Of a stretch of 64,000 nt of DNA, positions 12,880 through 25,155 are shown in pieces; position 1 is the first letter of the stretch; each line of letters opens with the position of its first letter. This stretch comes from Dryobates pubescens (Eukaryota; Chordata; Aves; Piciformes; Picidae): the NCBI RefSeq assembly GCF_014839835.1, contig NC_071633.1:19459001-19523000 (forward strand), given 5' to 3'. Under the pieces are notes generated by a model. The model saw nothing but the letters and a program-made list of their open reading frames with translations, did not search any database and was not told the DNA's origin. A program made the translations under genes and the position numbers.

Positions 12880-14000
12880 GGGGAAGAGCTCAGTCCCTGG
12901 CCCAGCCGAGGTCACCGCCTCGATGCCGGTCACGGCCCCAGGGGCGAGGAAGGGAGCAGCTGGGGCCGGCCGCAGGGAGCAGGGCCGGCCCCAGCGTAGG
13001 GCCCGGCACAGGCAGCTGTCGGGCGGGCACGCCACGGGGCCACCCGCCCCGAGCACGGCCGGGACACGGCACGCAGGAGCCTTCTGCTGCGGCTGGCCGA
13101 GAGGCTGCCGGAGGGGCTGCCCGCGGCTCCGGGGCGAGGGGACGAGCGGCCGACCTCGGTGCAGCGCTTTCGGGGAGGGCAGGACGGGCACGGCGCCGAC
13201 TGCCTCCCAGAAAGGCGGCCAAGCCGCACGGCTCCAGCCAGGCAGAGTCCGCCCGCAGCGGCGGCAGCAGCCCCACGGCCGCAGGGGTCCCGCCCGGCCC
13301 GGGGTCCCTGCCCCACCCCCCGCCCCAGGCCCGGGGGATTCACATGGCCGAGCCTCCCGCAGCACAAAGGCAGCTCTCTCCTCGCTGTGGGAATTCGCAG
13401 CTGAGCGCCGCAGGGACAAAGGGATTTCACAGGCACGTCCCCCCCGCTGCCCCCGGCGTCCCCGCTTCCTGTCACAGTAGCACCAGACCAGGGCGAGCAG
13501 CAAACAAACACCAGCGCCGGGCTCCGGGAACGGGGCCAGAGCATTCCCCGGCCGGCCGCGCTCGGCAGCCGCGGCTCCGGGGGCGGGGGGTGGGCGGCAG
13601 CCCCCCTGGCTCCGACAGCCCTGGCCAGAAGCGTCCCGCTCCCGGCGGCACCCAAGGGACCGTGGCCACCTGGACGGGCGAGGCGAGACGTCCCTGTGCC
13701 CACAGGGCTCGGCCGGACGCCCGGGGGGTTGGGCTGAAGGCCGGTGCGGCCCCCGGGCCCACCAGTGCCTCTGTCCTGCTGCCGTCTCTCCCCCACCCAT
13801 CGCCAGGCTGAACTTTCCCACTCGCCGCCTCCCTCCCGCAGCGAGAGCAAACAGCAGCCGAGCTCCGCCGAGATAAGCGGCGCAGGCAAAGCCCAGGGAG
13901 CAAAGTCCCCTCGATTAAATTCAAGGCTGCAGCACGGCAGGAGCCGTGCGGAGGAACCCGGCAGGGCGAAGCCACCCCGGTCCCCACCCCAAGGGCAGAT
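12880..14000. promoter_or_regulatory. GC/CpG-rich island inside the CTNND1 5' intron
   Basis: About 1.1 kb is dense in CG dinucleotides and GC boxes, in sharp contrast to the CpG-poor intron on either side. It could be an alternative CTNND1 promoter or a promoter for a noncoding RNA. A GATA core (GAGATAAGCGG) lies near 13870. The sequence fixes no transcription start or direction. Confidence 0.4.
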
Positions 14001-15600
14001 TTAGCTCCCGGCTGCCCTCAAGCACAAATCATTTCCTCCCCGACACCAGTGGCCAGGCTGGGCCCCAGGGCTGAGCCACAGCGCGGGTCCAGCCTCTGCT
14101 CCATCCGCGGCACGAAGGCTCAGGGCACCGGAGCGACATCGCCTTCCCCGCACAGCACTCGAGTCCCTCAGGAACCACGACCGCAACACCGAGCGGCACA
14201 GGAGCAACCCCAGGCAGGATGTCCCTGCCCAGGGGAGCCTCAGGCGTGCTGAGGCAGACGAGCTCTCCCCCCCTCTGCCCGGCAAGCTACACAACTCTCC
14301 CCTCCCCAGGCTGAGCAAGCAGGCGAGCGGCAAAGCAGCGCCTGGCAAGGGCTCACTGCTGAGGCTAAGCCAAGCTGCCCTCAGAGGGGCAGCCCGAGGG
14401 GGCAGGACACACACCCCCACCCCTCGCCCCGGTCAGGCTCCCCAAGCAGGTAGGGCCCCGGCCAGGCTGAGTCACAGCAGGAGTCAGGCAGGGCTGGGCG
14501 CCCCAGCTCCACTCGGCATGACCTCATCAGGTGCCCTGCTCTCCAACTGCTCTCCAACTGCATGCCTGCGGCTGCGCACCGCCAGCGCTGGAGAGCCCTG
14601 CCAGGAGCAGTAATGAATGGGTGAAGGAAAGCCACTGGAGAGGCATCAGACAAGAGCCAGGGAGTGAATCACGGCTGGGGGCAGGGAAGGGGCTGCTGCC
14701 CTGCTGAGGGGCTGTGAGAGGGTAGCAGCAAGTGCCCCAAGTTCCCCTCGTGCCTGTGGCCGGGCAAGCTGCACGCATGGGCTGGCACCAGCCAGCACTC
14801 GTACAGCAGGGGCCTGATGAGACAACAGGGCAGACTGTGCTGAGGACACCCCAAATTATTCACTGGTGCCACGTCTGACTGCTGCTCCCCCCAAGCCACT
14901 TGCTGAGAAGAGGCTTCCCAGGCTCCTGCATGAGCCAAAGGGAAGGAAACCTGCGCTTCCTGGTCAGACAGGAGGTGACATCGTGGCTTCCCCTTCCTGC
15001 AAGCTTCTAAACACAAAGTCCTGCCAAGGGCTGCTCCCCACCGCCCCTGGCCTGCTTACAGGCACCCTGGAACCAGGCTAGGAGTGCCAGGCATGGGCAC
15101 CACCACTGGCCCAGCCTGTGCTAGCCAAGAGGTCCGCATGGAGACCAGATTCCTGACCAGCCTGCTGGAAGCATCCTGCCTCCAGGGAACACACTGAAGG
15201 GCTCCTCATTCACAGCAGCATCACACTCGGGCCCAGGGTTGGGAGTACCTCACAAGCAGAGAAGATTCTGTTCTCCAGCCCCATGAGGACATGGCTGTGC
15301 CCACACCACGCTGTGGAGAGGCTTGTGCTGAGCTGACTGCTGCTCTCCACCCCCTGCCATGCACAGCTCCATCAGGGCTATCCAGCACTTTGTGGTGCCC
15401 CCAGTGCTTTCCAAGGCAGGGCAGGGATGTCCCCAGGAAGCCAAGCTAGGAGCCCCTGTGATGGTATGGAGCCTCTGCTGCAGCTTTGCTCCCCAGGCCC
15501 ATCCACTGGCCCAGCCCAGGACGCAGCTCCTCTTGCTGCCAGGAGACTAGCAGAGGGAAGTGGTTTTCCACCTGAGACAGCTGCTGGAGACCAACACTGG

Positions 15601-16208
15601 TGTGGTCGTTTGAGGCTGTGCCTTTAAGAACAAACACTGCTGGAACACACTGGCTAATGTTTTTAGTACTAGAACCAAAACATTCTGATATTCTAAACGA
15701 ATTTCATTGGTTGATAAACAAAAATTCAGCTTTAGATTGTGAAGCGGTTGGAAAATTTTTTCCTCAGTTCAGTTCGGTTTGGGAGTTGGGGGAGTTTGGT
15801 GTTTCAGCCTGTTCTCCCTGCCTGCTTCTTCTGCGAACTGCTGGACTTGGCCTTCAGATAAGCAAACACTAATCCTGCATGGGCTTTTGAAGCTTGCTAA
15901 CAACTCTTTTCCTTAGTAACTTGCCTTTCTCTCTCTCTAACCCCTTTTTGGGGAAAAAGGGAGGTAAGGGGGGGAGAGAGGGGGTTCCAAAGAGGGGATC
16001 CCTCCCTGAGGGAGGGATTTTTGTTGTGTTATTTGTCTTTGCTGTGTATTTCTGTGTATATATTGTAAATACCTGTATATATTGTGTTATATATAACCTG
16101 CTTTCCATATATGCTTGTAAATATATAGCTTTTGCTCTTCGACTGAGTTAGCTGTGGTTTCTTGCTCTGTGGAGGAGGGAGAGCTAAGCCCTCTCTCAAC
16201 CTACCACA
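15601..16208. mobile_element. Solo LTR of an endogenous retrovirus
   Basis: This is a 608-bp AT-rich block in GC-rich surroundings. It begins TGTGGT and ends ACCACA, the inverted TG...CA termini of a retroviral LTR. It is flanked on both sides by the same 5-bp duplication ACTGG (15596-15600 and 16209-16213). No internal gag, pol or env region is present, so it is a solo LTR left by LTR-LTR recombination. TATA-like runs near 16050-16110 weakly favour plus orientation. Intact termini and a matching duplication suggest a fairly young insertion. A 5-bp duplication fits ERVL-like or gammaretrovirus-like families, but the exact family is not assigned. It looks whole as a solo LTR. Confidence 0.85.
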
Positions 16209-16648
16209 ACTGGGCAGAGATCAAGGGAGAGGAGGTTTGCCACAGCAGTGTGCTCTGGAGGGGAGCTGCAGGACCCTGGGAGCTCCCTCCTGCAGGTGAG
16301 AGCAGACAAAAAAAGAGAAGCAGAGAGGAAGGAGGGCTACAGAGGTAGCCTCCCCACATCAGAGACAGCTTCTTGCAGAAGCACCCCAGGCTGTCCCCCT
16401 CCTCCCTATCAGCCTCGGGTGAGCACGAAGCAGGGTGACAGCTCTCCCCTGGAGCCGAGGGAGCCTGCCTGCAGCCAGAGCCAGGCATGGCAAGCAGCAC
16501 TGCATGCAGCAACTTGCTCCAAGAATGTGTTACTCCGGCGGGGCAGGGGCCTGCCAGCACCATGCAAACACAGTGACCCACCCCTGCAGCTCGGCAAAAC
16601 TCGTCTTTGCAGTTCCACACAGTGCAGCCACCCACGGGCACGAGCTGC

Positions 16649-16690
16649 CCAGCACCAGCTCCCCAGCACCAGCTCCCCAGCACCAGCTCC
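16649..16690. repeat. Three 14-bp tandem copies (CCAGCACCAGCTCC)
   Basis: Three exact head-to-tail copies of CCAGCACCAGCTCC lie in CTNND1 intronic sequence. No coding meaning is seen. Confidence 0.85.
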
Positions 16691-19600
16691 CCTGCCCTCC
16701 CGGGCCGGGAGAGCAGCTGGGAGCACCAGGGGGAAGCAGCTGGGAGACCTGGGGAGCTCTCAGAACAGCCCAACCCCGGCACCACCAGAGGGAAACTCGT
16801 CAGCTGAGGACAGCAAGGCGCCTTCCTGCGCCCGGCCAGGGAGTCAGTTCTCTACTCTGAGGCTACCCAGCTCCCACACTGGGCCACCTGACTCCTGGGA
16901 GCAAGCCCACCCCCTGGGCAGGCTGTGCAAGGCGAGGGGAGAGCAGCTCAAGGAGGCGATTCTGTGGCTGCAGAGGCTTTGCGAGGGAGCGGAGTCAGCG
17001 GCTGCTCTTGCTGCCTCTTCCCCCATGTCCGGGCTGCTCTTGCCCCCTCAGCCCAGCTCAGGCAGCTCCCGGGCAAGCAGCAGAGGCAGGTCGAGCTGCC
17101 AGGCTCCCCAAGCCCCCCAGGGGCCAGGCGGCAGGAGCCGGTGAACTTTGAGCAGCGTTCAGTGTAATTGGGGCCAACGCCCAGAGAGCAGGAGAGGGAG
17201 CAGCCGGGGCTGGGGTGAAGGCACAGGAGCAGCTCCTGCTCGCCCTGTGTGCCCGAGCCCAGCACCCAGGTCAGCCCACCAGGGCCTGGCAGGGGTGCCC
17301 TCGCACCAGCCCTGGAGCCACAGACGTTCAGCAGCACTCCCGGGGCCGCACCACTACCCTGACCAGGCTACAGAGCGCCGCTCCCACGGCTCACTGCGCG
17401 CTCCCCGGCCCCGCCGTGCTCAGGGGCCAGTCCCTCCCAGCCCGGACGGGCACACCGACAGGGCTGCTTTGCCAAGTGCTGCTGCCAGCCAGGATGCCCA
17501 TGCACCCACCAGCACATCCACAGCCACCCCCACCTCCTGCTGCACTAAAAGGTCAGGGCTGTGGTTTCACAAAACAAATGCTGACCTCCCACCAGGGCAA
17601 TGAACTATTGAAATCAAACACATGGGGGAAGCACTCGGCCTAGATCAGTTCCCCTGGCACACACTGGCACAAGCAGTTTTGCAGGGGCAAGAGCTTTGCA
17701 GTGCAAAATCACCCTGGAGACACAGCTTAGGGATGTGGGGACAAGCCCCCAGACAGCCCCTGGTCCTGTCATCACCCCTTGCAGGGATGCTCACCTCCCT
17801 GAGGGCAGGGAAAGCTGCCATGGAGGCTGATCATTCCCACCCCCATCCAAGGCACACCAGACATCCCACTGCCAACCTGACCTACAGCTGCTTGGGGCTG
17901 GTAAAAGCAGCAAAACGTGGAGGCAATGGGCACCTGGGTTAAGAGTTCACCTTCCTGGCACCATGCCTGCCAGCTTGTGCTCCTTAGTCACCTGTTTGCC
18001 CCCACACCCAGCAGAGCCACCTCATCCCACCCCTTTACACCGTGTGACAAAGTGGCATCTATCCCTCTCGGGGAAAACTCACTTCCTCCTGGTGTGGAGC
18101 AGTGCTGCAGGAGGATCACAGGGCATCCACTGCCACCCCAGAGCCCACTCAGGCTGAGGTCACACAGGAATGCACAGGGCACATCACCCCACGGGTCAGC
18201 CCCCGAGAGCAGCAGCCACCAGCCTCGCACTGCTGTGCTGAACCAGCAGCACCCAAGGGGGAAGGAAGGCAGATTAGCAACGAGCACAAGACAGGCAGGA
18301 GCCAGACAGACTCAGCAGCCTGCTGCTGGGAGTTTCCAGTAAGAGAAATGACTCCAAGAAACAGTTCCTTCCCCCCCCCGGCTCTAGACAGCCTCCTCAA
18401 AACATAAGCAGCGAACAGAAGGTTGTGGCCACCTTGGGGAACTCGAGGACTTTGGTCAAGAGACTGTAAATCCAGCCCCTTTGCAACAGCCTCATGCTGA
18501 GGCACATTCCTGCACTCTGTGCCAGAGGACAACCTCCTCCAGCGGCCAAGCCCTGTGTCACACACCACAGAGCCGCCTGAATCACCCAACAGGTTTGGGG
18601 TTTGTCACCGCATCCAAGCAGCACCTGTTGCCTTTTATGGCCCCAGCCGGCTCCGCGGTTCTGCTCCTCGCCGTCAGCAGGGCAGGGAGAGGGGAACACA
18701 ATCCTGCTGGGGTTTCAGAGCCAGCAGGAGAGCTCTGCAGCTCCCCGGAGACAGCACCACCGCAGTCTCGGGAAAGGGCTCCGTCTCTGCCAGCAGCAAA
18801 TGAGAGGCAGTTCCGAGGGGTTGTTGGGAAGAGAAACCAGGAGATTTAACCAGCACTCTTCCCTCAGGTCACAGACACTGGTGAGCTATTTTGAGAAGCC
18901 AACAGCCTTCCAGGCACGGTCCAAGCTATCCTATTATTTTCTGGGTGTCCTAAAGCCACCCCCAGCACAACTACAATACACCACGGTCTTATCTCCACGC
19001 CAGAGGCTGGAGGAGGGAGGAGGTGAGAGGCAGTCCGGGGACAGAGGCACTGGCTGCCCGGTCTGGGCTGGACTATTCATCTAACTGCAACCCATCCCCA
19101 GGGAAGGGATGGCCTCAAGGGCTGCTCAGCCACAAAGATTAGGGTCTGACCTCCGAGTCGGAAGGGAGGAGGCTCACTCCTCTGCAGCAGCTCAGGCAAG
19201 CCCAGCTCACTCCACAAATCAAGTGCTTTCCTCTTCCCACCCCTTCCAGGAAGGCTCCGTGCGAGATTCCAGTCAGCGCCGCGCATCGCGAGGGACACTC
19301 GCACGCAGCACAGCCCCAGCCAGGCTCAGCCAAGCAGAGGGGAAAGAGCTTTTCAGAACCCCCTTTCCTTCTCTTTAAGGTGAGCACCAGTAGGCAAGAG
19401 AGCCTGCCTCCAGAAAGTGCTGGGAGCAGGAGGAAGCTGGCACTGTAACCATGGGCATGGAGATTGCCCTGTGCGGGCTCTTCCTGCTCTGACTTCCCAC
19501 AGACCTGGAGATGCTTCCCCAGTGGGAGCCCCAGACAGCTCCACGGATCCCTCACAGCCAAGAGCTTTTGCTGGGGGCAGGAGCCTCAAAGTTGCCTGCC

Positions 19601-20149
19601 AGCTGTTCACCCCACCTCAGCCTGTCTAGGAGAGCTTCTCAGAGGAGGACAAGCAAGACACAGAAAGGGAAGCTTTGAATGCCTGATGCAGCCACCAACT
19701 ATGGGATTCCCAGCACACCAGGGTCCTGGAGGAGCTGAGCCTTCCCTGCTCCCTACAAAGCCAAGGACAAGACTGTTTTCAATTCCACACCAAGAACTGG
19801 GCAGCTGAGTCCAAAAGCATCCACTCAGGGTGGGGGGCACATCGAATGGAACTACAGGCAGCTGTAGTTAGATGCCACTACAACGCCCCACACGCACTCA
19901 GATGCTCCCCTCCTCCCCCCCACCAGCTGCCGGACAGGAGCCTGTGCAAGGCTGGGTGCCACAGCCCAGCCAGGGAAGGGCAGCTCTGTCACCCCACTGT
20001 TACAGCCCAACGAAGAGCCTGGGCACGAAGCCCTCACCAGAGAGGGAGGCACCTCCAGGAGGTCCAGCCCTCTCCAACAATCAGAGGAAGCTTTGTTGTC
20101 CAGGCTCCCTCGCCCAAAGCCCAGGGGCATAACGGCAGTGCCCGCTGGC

Positions 20150-21600
20150 TCCTGCGGGCCCGCCCGAGCCGCGCATTCACCTCGTGACGGAGCCGCCCCA
20201 GCCCGGGCACCTTCCCCGGCACGCTGCTCGGAGCAACGGGAGCGCCGCGGCTGCGGGAGAGCGCCGAAGGTCACCGACTCCTCGCACAAAAGGCGCTGGG
20301 CCGGGACAGCCGAGCGGCTGCTCGGTGACAGCGCGGAGCGAAAGGGGGAGCGGCCGGCAGAGCCCGGGGCGTCCCCTGGAAGCCTCCCGGTATCGCTCGG
20401 TGGCGGCGGCCCCGGCGGACGCTCAGCGGGGCTGTTTCGAAGCTCGAAGCTGCTTCATTGAGGGGAGCTGCCGGGTTTGCCCACAGCCCCCGGGCCCTTC
20501 AGCCCCTTCCCCGACAGAACAAAGGCGCAGGTGAAGCAGCTACCGGGAATCGTCCCGCCCTCGGCCGGGCGGCAGAGTCGCGGACCCGGGCCGCTTGCCG
20601 GGGCCCAGCGCCGGCCCCCGCACAAAGGCACCGCGGGGCGGGGGGGCCGGTGCCGGCCGCGAGGAGCTGGCACACGGGCTGCCTTTGTTCCGGGCAGGCA
20701 GAGCGCCGGAGACGACGGGCCGGCACCGGGCGTGGAGCGGGGCGGCCGCCCGGCCCCACCGCCTTTGTGTTGCTCCCCGCCGGCTCCGGGCGGGTCGGGC
20801 CCCGCCAGCGCCCCCGCCAGGGCCGGACTCCGCTGTCCCGGCCGGTCCCGTGGGGCGCGGTCCCCGCCTGGTACCCGGCTCCCAGGCAGCGGCCCCCGCC
20901 CAGCACTCGGCTGCCGGGCAGCGGCGGGCCTCCGGGGTCTGACTTCAAGAGAGGCGGCAAGAGGGCACGGCCGAGCCCAGGTAGCACCGGGAGGGCCGCG
21001 GGGAAAGGGCCGGGCCCCCTCCTCCCGTCGCGGGGGCGTGCGACGCCCGACCGGCGCCGGCCCGCACCAGCTCCCCCTCAAGCCCTCCCCCGAACAGGCG
21101 GCGAAGGGGACGCCAAGAACGAGACTCACCGTGGCCGAACTCCTCGGCGGCGGAGGGACGGGGTGGGGGGGGAAGCAGGAGGAAGGGCGGTCCGGCTCCG
21201 CGGCGGCGGTACGGCCGCCCGGCCCGCTCCGCAGAGACTGGGGAGACGATAGGAGAGGTCTCAGTAACGTGCGAGCGCTGCGAGAGGCGCCCGGGTCCGC
21301 ACGGTGCCGGCGGCAGCTCAGCAGTCGGTGGGGTCGGGCCGGGCCTGGCCGCGCCGTGCGCCCCGCGCCGCTCCCGCACCTAAAATGGAAGTTGCGCCGG
21401 TGGGGCGGGGCCAGGCGGGGCTCCGCCCCCAGCGTCAGCGCGCCCCGGCCAATGGCAGGCGGAGCTCGGCGGCGCCCGGCTCGCCGTTGGCGCCCGCGGC
21501 TGGAGGAGGCGAGAGGAGGCAGCGCGGGGCTGGCTCGGGGGGTCTGCCCCGGCGGCGCTGCCCGGCGCTCCGCGTTCCCCGAGCTGGGGTCTCCCTTTGA
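20150..21600 (-). promoter_or_regulatory. CTNND1: CTNND1 CpG-island promoter and probable noncoding exon 1
   Basis: This is a strong CpG island with GC boxes (GGGGCGGGGC near 21405) and a CCAAT sequence near 21450 just upstream on the minus strand. A consensus donor GTGAGTC (minus) at 21123-21129 would end a noncoding first exon running from 21130 to about 21390. A second possible donor, GTGAATGC, lies near 20175 and could serve an alternative first exon. The large open frames on both strands across this island match no protein family. Confidence 0.6.
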
Positions 21601-23851
21601 GGAGGGTCCTACTCCAGAACAGGATCTGCCCCGGGATCGCTGCCCCGAGAAGGATGATCTGCAGGTCTGCTGCTGGGGGTGGTGGGACAAGAGGTCTCTC
21701 CAGTGACTGCCCAGCCCCTCTCAGTCCCTCCGGAGCAAAACCCCCTCCCTGGCCTGTCCTGCCGGAATAGGGTGACACGTTTGACCCCATCCAGGCTGCA
21801 GCCCCTCAGAGAGGTCGCCTTTTCCACTTAGATCTATGGCCCGAGGGAAGCACTACCAGCCTTCCATCCTGGCTTGGAGCATTTGCTGGGAATTCATCCC
21901 GGGTGGGTTCTGCCCCGTTGCACATGCCAGCGTGTTCCACAGGTTCCTTCACCTGGGACTGCAGATGGGGGACACAGCCAGTACCTCGGGATGGAAACAC
22001 TGCCAACCGATCTAGGGGAAGGGGCCTAAAGGTCCCAGTGAGTGACTGTGGCAAATTTAGGGAGACAGTGCCACATGGACAGGCAAAGGACTGCCAGTAC
22101 AGGGAAGGCTGGCAGAGCCCCATGAAAGCCAGATAAGAGGATCCAGGGGTGGAATGGGGTGGTAAGGTGTGGTGGCTCAGGGCTGTGCTAAGGATGTCTT
22201 TTGCAGCAGGCTGGAAAGGGAACAGCAGCACCGCCCAGCCACAGCCATCCTGCTCTGCCTGGCTTCCAAAGAACCAAATCAAGCTGGCAGGGAAAAACAG
22301 CAGAGGGGCACCTGGAGGGTACAGAGACCTCAGGCAAGGAATTTAAACGTGAGGTTTAATAATTGCAACGAATCCAGACAGAGAATTGTAACCAGCATGG
22401 GGGAGCAGTGTCACCTCCCAGGCCCTGCTGCTGCCCCTCCATAGCTCTGGGAGCAGAGCTTGGGCATGAAGCTGCTGCCAGCGCTCCAGCACCTGGACAT
22501 TGGTGGTGGAGGATCTATTTTACCCTGGGTACATGAGGAGGTGATGCCCAGCCTGCTCCTCCCCCTGTTCCACCACTTCACCTGGGAGGGTGCACATCCA
22601 GATCCCCTGAAGGTGACAGTTTTCTGCTGGTCTCTGGCCCTGGGCTGGCAGGATTCAGGCACTGGGGAGAGCCCCACCTGCTCCCGATTGCCAGACGGTT
22701 AATGAGGCAATGACCAAAGGAAAAGGGGTGAGGGAGGTTTTGGGTGGGGACAGGTGATTCTTGGGGTAAATATGCATTGCTTCACGAGACACAGAGGGGG
22801 TGGGGGAAATGTGATAGCAGCCTGCAAGTGTCTGGAGGAGGCAATCCCCCGCCAGGGTGGGGTTTGCTAATAAGGGTGGCGCAAGAGGGAGAAAGGGATT
22901 CAGTGCATGTGAAAGGCACATGGAGGAGATCGATGAGTTGTGGGACCCCCAAACTCTCCCTGACCTTTGATTGTAGCATGGATCACCCAGCCTGCTGGAT
23001 AGAAAGAGACAGGAGAGCTGGCCTCTGGCCTTCCAAAGGACAAGAGAGGTTTTTCCACCCCACAGTGGGAAACTTTTCCCCCTGCCTCTTCATCCTTGCT
23101 GTCACCCAAAACAAGCAAGTCAGCCCTGTGCCTTCAGTGAGAACTGCTCCCAGAACACAACAAATCCTCAGCTGCTCTCCCCTTCTCTTTGCCCACACAA
23201 GGAGGAAGGTCCCCTGGAACCTTGGCAGCGAGAGTCTCTGGGAAGAACAGTCCTTGGCTACCTGTCCTCAGGATTTCTGACACCTCTGAGGGGACAGCTC
23301 TCCCTCACAAACAGGCATTGGGGATACCCTGGTCCTCCACACACCACAAGTCACCACAATATGCCCATAAGCGCCCCAGACCAGGTTGTTTGGCCAAAAG
23401 GCTGTTGGTGGGGCACACACATGGGCCTGGTGCAGCACACAAACCCTCTGCCCCTGGGCAAGGTAGGGCTGGAAACAGCATGGAACCTTGAGTGCCAGTG
23501 TGGGGGACGGCCAGATGGGGCTGTTCCACCTCAGCTCACAACTTAGTTCAGCATGCTAGTAGATTCTAAGCATGGCCTCTGGTGCCCCTCCTTCCCCTGG
23601 CACTACTGAATTACCTGGTCCTCACCCTGAGGAAGCTGAGCAGCCAGGAGCAGGGTGCAGTGGTAGTGCCAAAGCTTTGCCTGTGCATAAGAGCCTGGCA
23701 GATGCAGACAGCACACCCCAGAGTGTGACATGAGGCAGATGGCTGCCCCTAACCTGGACAACAGGCAAGTGGCTACTGGCACAGGAAGGCCAGGGGTAGC
23801 CTGCTGCTGAGCCAGGTACACAGCTGCCTTGTCGGTGTTTCAGTCAGCCTA

Positions 23852-23883
23852 GAAACTGAGCAGCCTTTAAAGGCTTTAGTTTC
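23852..23883. repeat. 32-bp imperfect inverted repeat centred on TTTAAA
   Basis: The core AGCCTTTAAAGGCT (23862-23875) is a perfect 14-bp palindrome. It is flanked by GAAACT on the left and AGTTTC on the right, which also pair with each other. No target-site duplication or family match is recognised. Confidence 0.6.
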
Positions 23884-25060
23884 TCCACAGATGAAACAGC
23901 TCTGCTGGCTGCGGGTTGGGTCTGATCTCTTTGAAGCCAGGCAAGTGCCTCTTGTCCTCAGGGCTGCAGGATGGAGCTGGACAGGGTCTGTCAGTGCATG
24001 GTCAGCTCAGGCTTCTGACTCAGACACCCCCTGGCAGCCCCAGAATGCCCAGCAGTGTCTGCCTCCTTCTGAAGGCCAGGCTAACCCCCTCCTGCTCTGA
24101 GCTCGGTGTGCCCAGCAGCAGATCACGCTGGTGTTTGAATACAGCTCCCGTGGCAGTCTGTCCCTCTGCTTGCTGGGGAGATGTGGGGAAATGTGCCCTG
24201 CTTGGGGCAGTAATTGCTTGTGATGACTCCTTGCACATCCCCTCTCATCCTGCAGCGCCGCTGATGCCTTACCCAGATGAGGCGCCCAGAAGATGCAGCC
24301 GCGGCCGGAACAGAGCAGGACGAACTTTGTTTACAGGCAGCGCAGCACTCCCGGGCAGTGCAGGGCCAGAGGAAGGGGAGGCTGCCGTCCCAGGTCCCAC
24401 AAAGGCTGCTCAGAGGTGGCCTGCATTGTTCTGCACCAGAATAACTCCGTGCTTCCGCAGCCCCTTTCCTATGGGAGTCCCCACAGGTTGTTGTCTTCCC
24501 CCTGCGGGAGGGGAAGTGTGGCACTGAGGGGTGCCACCAACTCCTCTGCTGGGTGCCAGCCTGAAAGGGGAGGAGGGAAGCTGGGGTTGCTGCCTGAAGC
24601 TGAAGACACCAGGCGACAAAGCAAGTCCACAGCCCGTCCTGACACCTTCCCAGAGCAGCACTGGGCAGCTCCACATGCTCGGCACAGTCAGAGGAAAGTG
24701 AGGTGCCTGCCTTCAGCTGTGCCTGAGCTCTCCTGTGCCTGCAGATGGGCAGCTGTGAACCTTCCATGCCTGCCCTCACTGCATCCCATTGGGCTCTTGA
24801 CTGCCAAATTCCTGATGCATCTTTGGCTCAAGTACAGAAGTGACTGCAGCATGCATGGAAATCTTCTTCCCTCCCAGCCCCACAATGATCTAACACTGAG
24901 AGACTCACAGTCTCCTCTTCTTCCTCTCTCCACCTCCAGGTCCCTTCCCAGCCATGGACCCCTGCCTTCATCCTTCCCTCCTGTGGCAGCTGCAGCCAGG
25001 TATGAGGTGCTGCCCAAGAATGAGGGAACCACTGCAGCCCCAGCACTGCAGCACAGCAAC

Positions 25061-25155
25061 AGAATCACAGACGGGTTTGGGTTGGAAGGGACCTCCAAAG
25101 TCATCCAGTCCAACCCCCTCTGCAGTCATCAGCTGGGTCAGGCTGCCCAGAGACA
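25061..25155 (-). mobile_element. CR1 LINE 3'-end fragment (antisense)
   Basis: The plus strand reads AGAATCACAG, then GGGTTTGGGTTGGAAGGGAC, then a CATCCAGTCCAACCCCC-type stretch. This is the reverse complement of the conserved 3' end of avian CR1 non-LTR retrotransposons. It is a short, 5'-truncated, diverged copy with no ORF. Confidence 0.85.

Larger units (their letters stand above)
6421..21129 (-). other. Long 5' intron region of CTNND1 with no coding gene
   Basis: About 14.7 kb lie between the predicted start-exon acceptor and the best first-exon donor. No open frame here resembles a known protein, and the frames seen are GC-driven. The stretch holds a GC-rich island (about 12880-14000), a CArG box (12680-12689), a solo LTR (15601-16208) and a short 14-bp tandem repeat (16649-16690). 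A second noncoding CTNND1 exon may lie inside but cannot be placed. Confidence 0.6.

Noticed and set aside
20455-21706. Overlapping ORFs of about 410 codons on both strands
   Set aside because: They are stop-poor because of the CpG island; compositions are Arg/Pro/Gly/Ala and match no family; the region fits a CTNND1 promoter.
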